In this document: piece by piece, positions 61,440 to 64,000 of the stretch
How the letters are laid out: every line of letters begins with the position of its first letter
How positions within the stretch are numbered: the first letter of the stretch is position 1
NCBI GenBank assembly: GCA_016715065.1
Contig: JADKBN010000003.1
Coordinates: 700,810-764,809, forward strand
Length of the DNA stretch: 64,000 bases
Origin: Fibrobacterota bacterium
Lineage (GTDB): Bacteria > Fibrobacterota > Fibrobacteria > UBA5070
Direction: 5' to 3'
Position numbers and translations under genes: made by a program
The notes under the pieces: generated by a model
What the model was told of the DNA's origin: nothing
What the model saw: the letters and a program-made list of their open reading frames with translations, nothing else
Database searches by the model: none

Positions 61440-62227
61440 TCCTGGGCACCATGGCGCCACCTTCCGGCAGGCGACCGAGGGCATCCAGCAGCCGTTGGGC
61501 GCACTTCCAGCAGGTACCCGGCCAACCTGGCTCCATCGGCGTAGCGCAGCATGTCGGCTTCCCGCAGGAAGCCGGCCAGCAAGAAGACTCCTCGTCGGCG
61601 TGCGACGGGTGCCGCACCATTGCTGCCATTGTCCGCTGGTGCATTCGGTCGCGTCGTTCCAGCCATGGAGCTTGCCGTGGACCTCGCGCAGCAGCTCGCC
61701 GCACGCGAAGGCGATCTCGCGTGCCGACCCTCCCGCCTCGGCGCGTTGGACAAGTTCTGTCCAACCCTTCTCGCGCGCCACCTCCACCGGATCGCGCGGG
61801 GGGACGAGGGGGGGGGCCTTCGGGAGGATTCGCCAGCGCTTGAAGCGTTTCCAGCCAGTAGGCGGCCACCAGCAAGGCCGCCACCCTGCCGCGGCCCAGC
61901 CCACGCGGTCCCACGGAAAGGGAACATGCACCGATTCCGGCGGAAAACAGGCGACGGCCGAAGTGTCGCGGATTCCTGCTGGGGTGGGACCGCCAGGGTG
62001 GGGCCCGATTCGCGCAGGGTGTCGCCGCTGGAGCGATGTGCCTGGAGGTGTGACATGGCGTAGGCGCCCAGGCCAGGGGTTGAGGTCCCACCGTTCCGGC
62101 GCGGGCGAGTAGCGAGGGTCACGAACCTTAGGAGGCTTGGGGCCGACCAAGATCTTGGCGCCGACGGGCAGATCCCAGGAAGGTGGAAGGGGTCTCCCAG
62201 CGGAGGGTCGAAAGGAGAGAAGGACAT
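61440..62227 (-). CDS. DUF4381-like protein of the Bat operon (frameshifted)
   Basis: Located between DUF58 and batA, where DUF4381 proteins usually sit. ATG 62227 starts MSFSPFDPPLGDPFHLP, followed by AKILVGPKPPKVRDPRYS, a hydrophobic stretch (GRVAALLVAAYWLETLQ), PPRDPVEVAREKGWTELVQR and ACGELLREVHGKLHGWN, and a helical end LLAGFLREADMLRYADGARL. Pieces lie in three frames, so at least four indels occur. The coordinates of the end are approximate. A membrane-anchored cytoplasmic helper is likely. Confidence 0.5.
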
Positions 62228-63130
62228 CTTGCGGATTCCTCCGTGGGCGCGAGCGCGTTCGCGAACCAACGTGCGTACCACGGCCAACGGATCCGGAGCC
62301 GGTGGGCAGCCAGAGGAAGATGGCGCTTGCGACTTGCCGGCCTCGCGCTCCAATGCTCTGACAGTTTGCGACGCAAGCCAGGGCCTCCCGTCGAAGGACT
62401 GATCGGAGACGTCCAGCTCCAACCCTGGCCCGGTCTCGGATCCACGAAGCCAGCCAGGCCCGCGCCGGGTAACGGGTCCGAATCCGGCGGATTCGAGCCG
62501 CACCAGGTTCAAATCGTGGCGGATGCCCAGGCGGCGCAAGGACTGGAGCTGAAAGTTCCGGGTCGTCGTGAAATCGGACACGACGAACAACACCACATTC
62601 GGCGAAGCTGGCGGGCGAGTTGGTCGCAGGCCAAGGCAGATCCGGTTGGTGCCCCTGTTCGGGTCGCGTTCCAGGATCTCGCGCAACAGGCGCGACAGGA
62701 CCTCGGGGCCGCGCGCCGGCGGAAGCCAAGATTCCACCCAGGTCCGAGGGGTGAGAAAGGCGAGGCTTCCTGGGACCCGAGGCAGGAGCTCGCGAGATCC
62801 ACGCAAAACTCGCCGGCGGCTTCGCAGGATGCCGCCTCGGCTCCTGCCAGCGTAGTTGCGGAAAGGTCGAGCAGGAAGGCGGCGGTCAGCTCGCGTTCCT
62901 CTTCGAAGACCTTCACGAAGGGTTCGTTCGAGCCTGGCCGTGACGTTGAATCGATGCCGCGCGGATCGTCGCCGTCCGGGTAAGCGCGAACCTCCCTGAA
63001 AGCGCATGCCGGTGCCCTTGAAGGTGGACAGGTGCCCGCCCGCCAACGGATCGGAGCCTACGACCGCGGGCGCGGAATTCGATGCGGCGAACCCGGCGCA
63101 CAACCCTGCGGGCGAGCTCACCGACCGGCA

Positions 63131-63131
<1 letters not shown>
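62222..63131 (-). CDS. DUF58-domain protein of the Bat operon (frameshifted)
   Basis: ATG 63131 overlaps the moxR stop (TGATG). The DUF58 pattern is clear in fragments: ELARRVVRRVRRIEFRARGR, STFKGTGMRF, FNVTARLERT, then VFEEERELTAAFLLDLSATT, and NVVLFVVSDFTTTRN. DUF58 proteins carry a VWA-like fold and act with MoxR chaperones. The usual GxD-W segment is spread over two frames. About six indels. The end near 62222 is approximate, just before the next ATG. Confidence 0.7.

Positions 63132-64000
<869 letters not shown>

Overview
The window is GC-rich, densely coded bacterial chromosome from a Gram-negative organism with an outer membrane (signal peptides, lipoproteins, beta-barrel-like proteins). 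The best pointers to lineage are a TIGR02147-type regulator at 42101-42934, a family expanded in Fibrobacter, next to a divergent lipoprotein, and secreted proteins with C-terminal sorting-like tails. I infer Fibrobacterota or a close relative; no rRNA is present to confirm it.

1-13 kb: a PfkB sugar kinase cut by the left edge, two predicted envelope proteins, ppnP, a U32 (TrhP-like) protein and tyrS. A signalling operon follows (FliA/WhiG sigma factor, HDOD protein, GAF histidine kinase), then on the minus strand a MoxR-like AAA ATPase coupled to an unrecognised 611-aa protein, and cmk.

13-32 kb: a YihY membrane protein faces a tightly overlapped minus-strand operon (pentapeptide protein, TPR protein, tandem-domain ThyX, dimeric dUTPase, Nudix hydrolase, methyltransferase, VanZ-like protein, metallophosphoesterase). 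The dUTPase would supply the dUMP that ThyX methylates. Then ruvA, a plus-strand operon (small protein, Ppx/GppA-like protein, pseudouridine synthase, secreted protein), tRNA-Arg(TCT), two receiver-like proteins, a CCA-adding enzyme, a STAS-DUF2225 protein and a 696-aa unknown. Two very long perfect palindromes separate convergent genes at 26.2 and 31.2 kb.

31-46 kb: a YbjQ-domain protein with a long low-complexity extension, an FtsE-like ATPase, a short UvrD-like helicase, two paralogous BamE-like lipoproteins or membrane-anchored proteins, folK, an AlaA-like aminotransferase, a GT32-like glycosyltransferase, the TIGR02147 regulator with its lipoprotein, and secreted proteins.

46-57 kb: an accessory region. 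A decayed IS21 element sits between a 5'-truncated secreted-protein gene and a 5'-truncated DUF4184-like gene. It is followed by small, mostly unrecognised genes of lower GC, a HI0933-type flavoprotein and a RAYT (REP-associated tyrosine transposase) broken by one extra G in its internal palindrome.

57-64 kb: a minus-strand Bat (aerotolerance) operon: moxR, DUF58, DUF4381-like, batA, batB, batC (TPR), batD. Every gene in it carries frameshifts while motifs stay intact. No such indels were seen in the first 46 kb, so the right part probably holds uncorrected sequence errors, and coordinates there are approximate.
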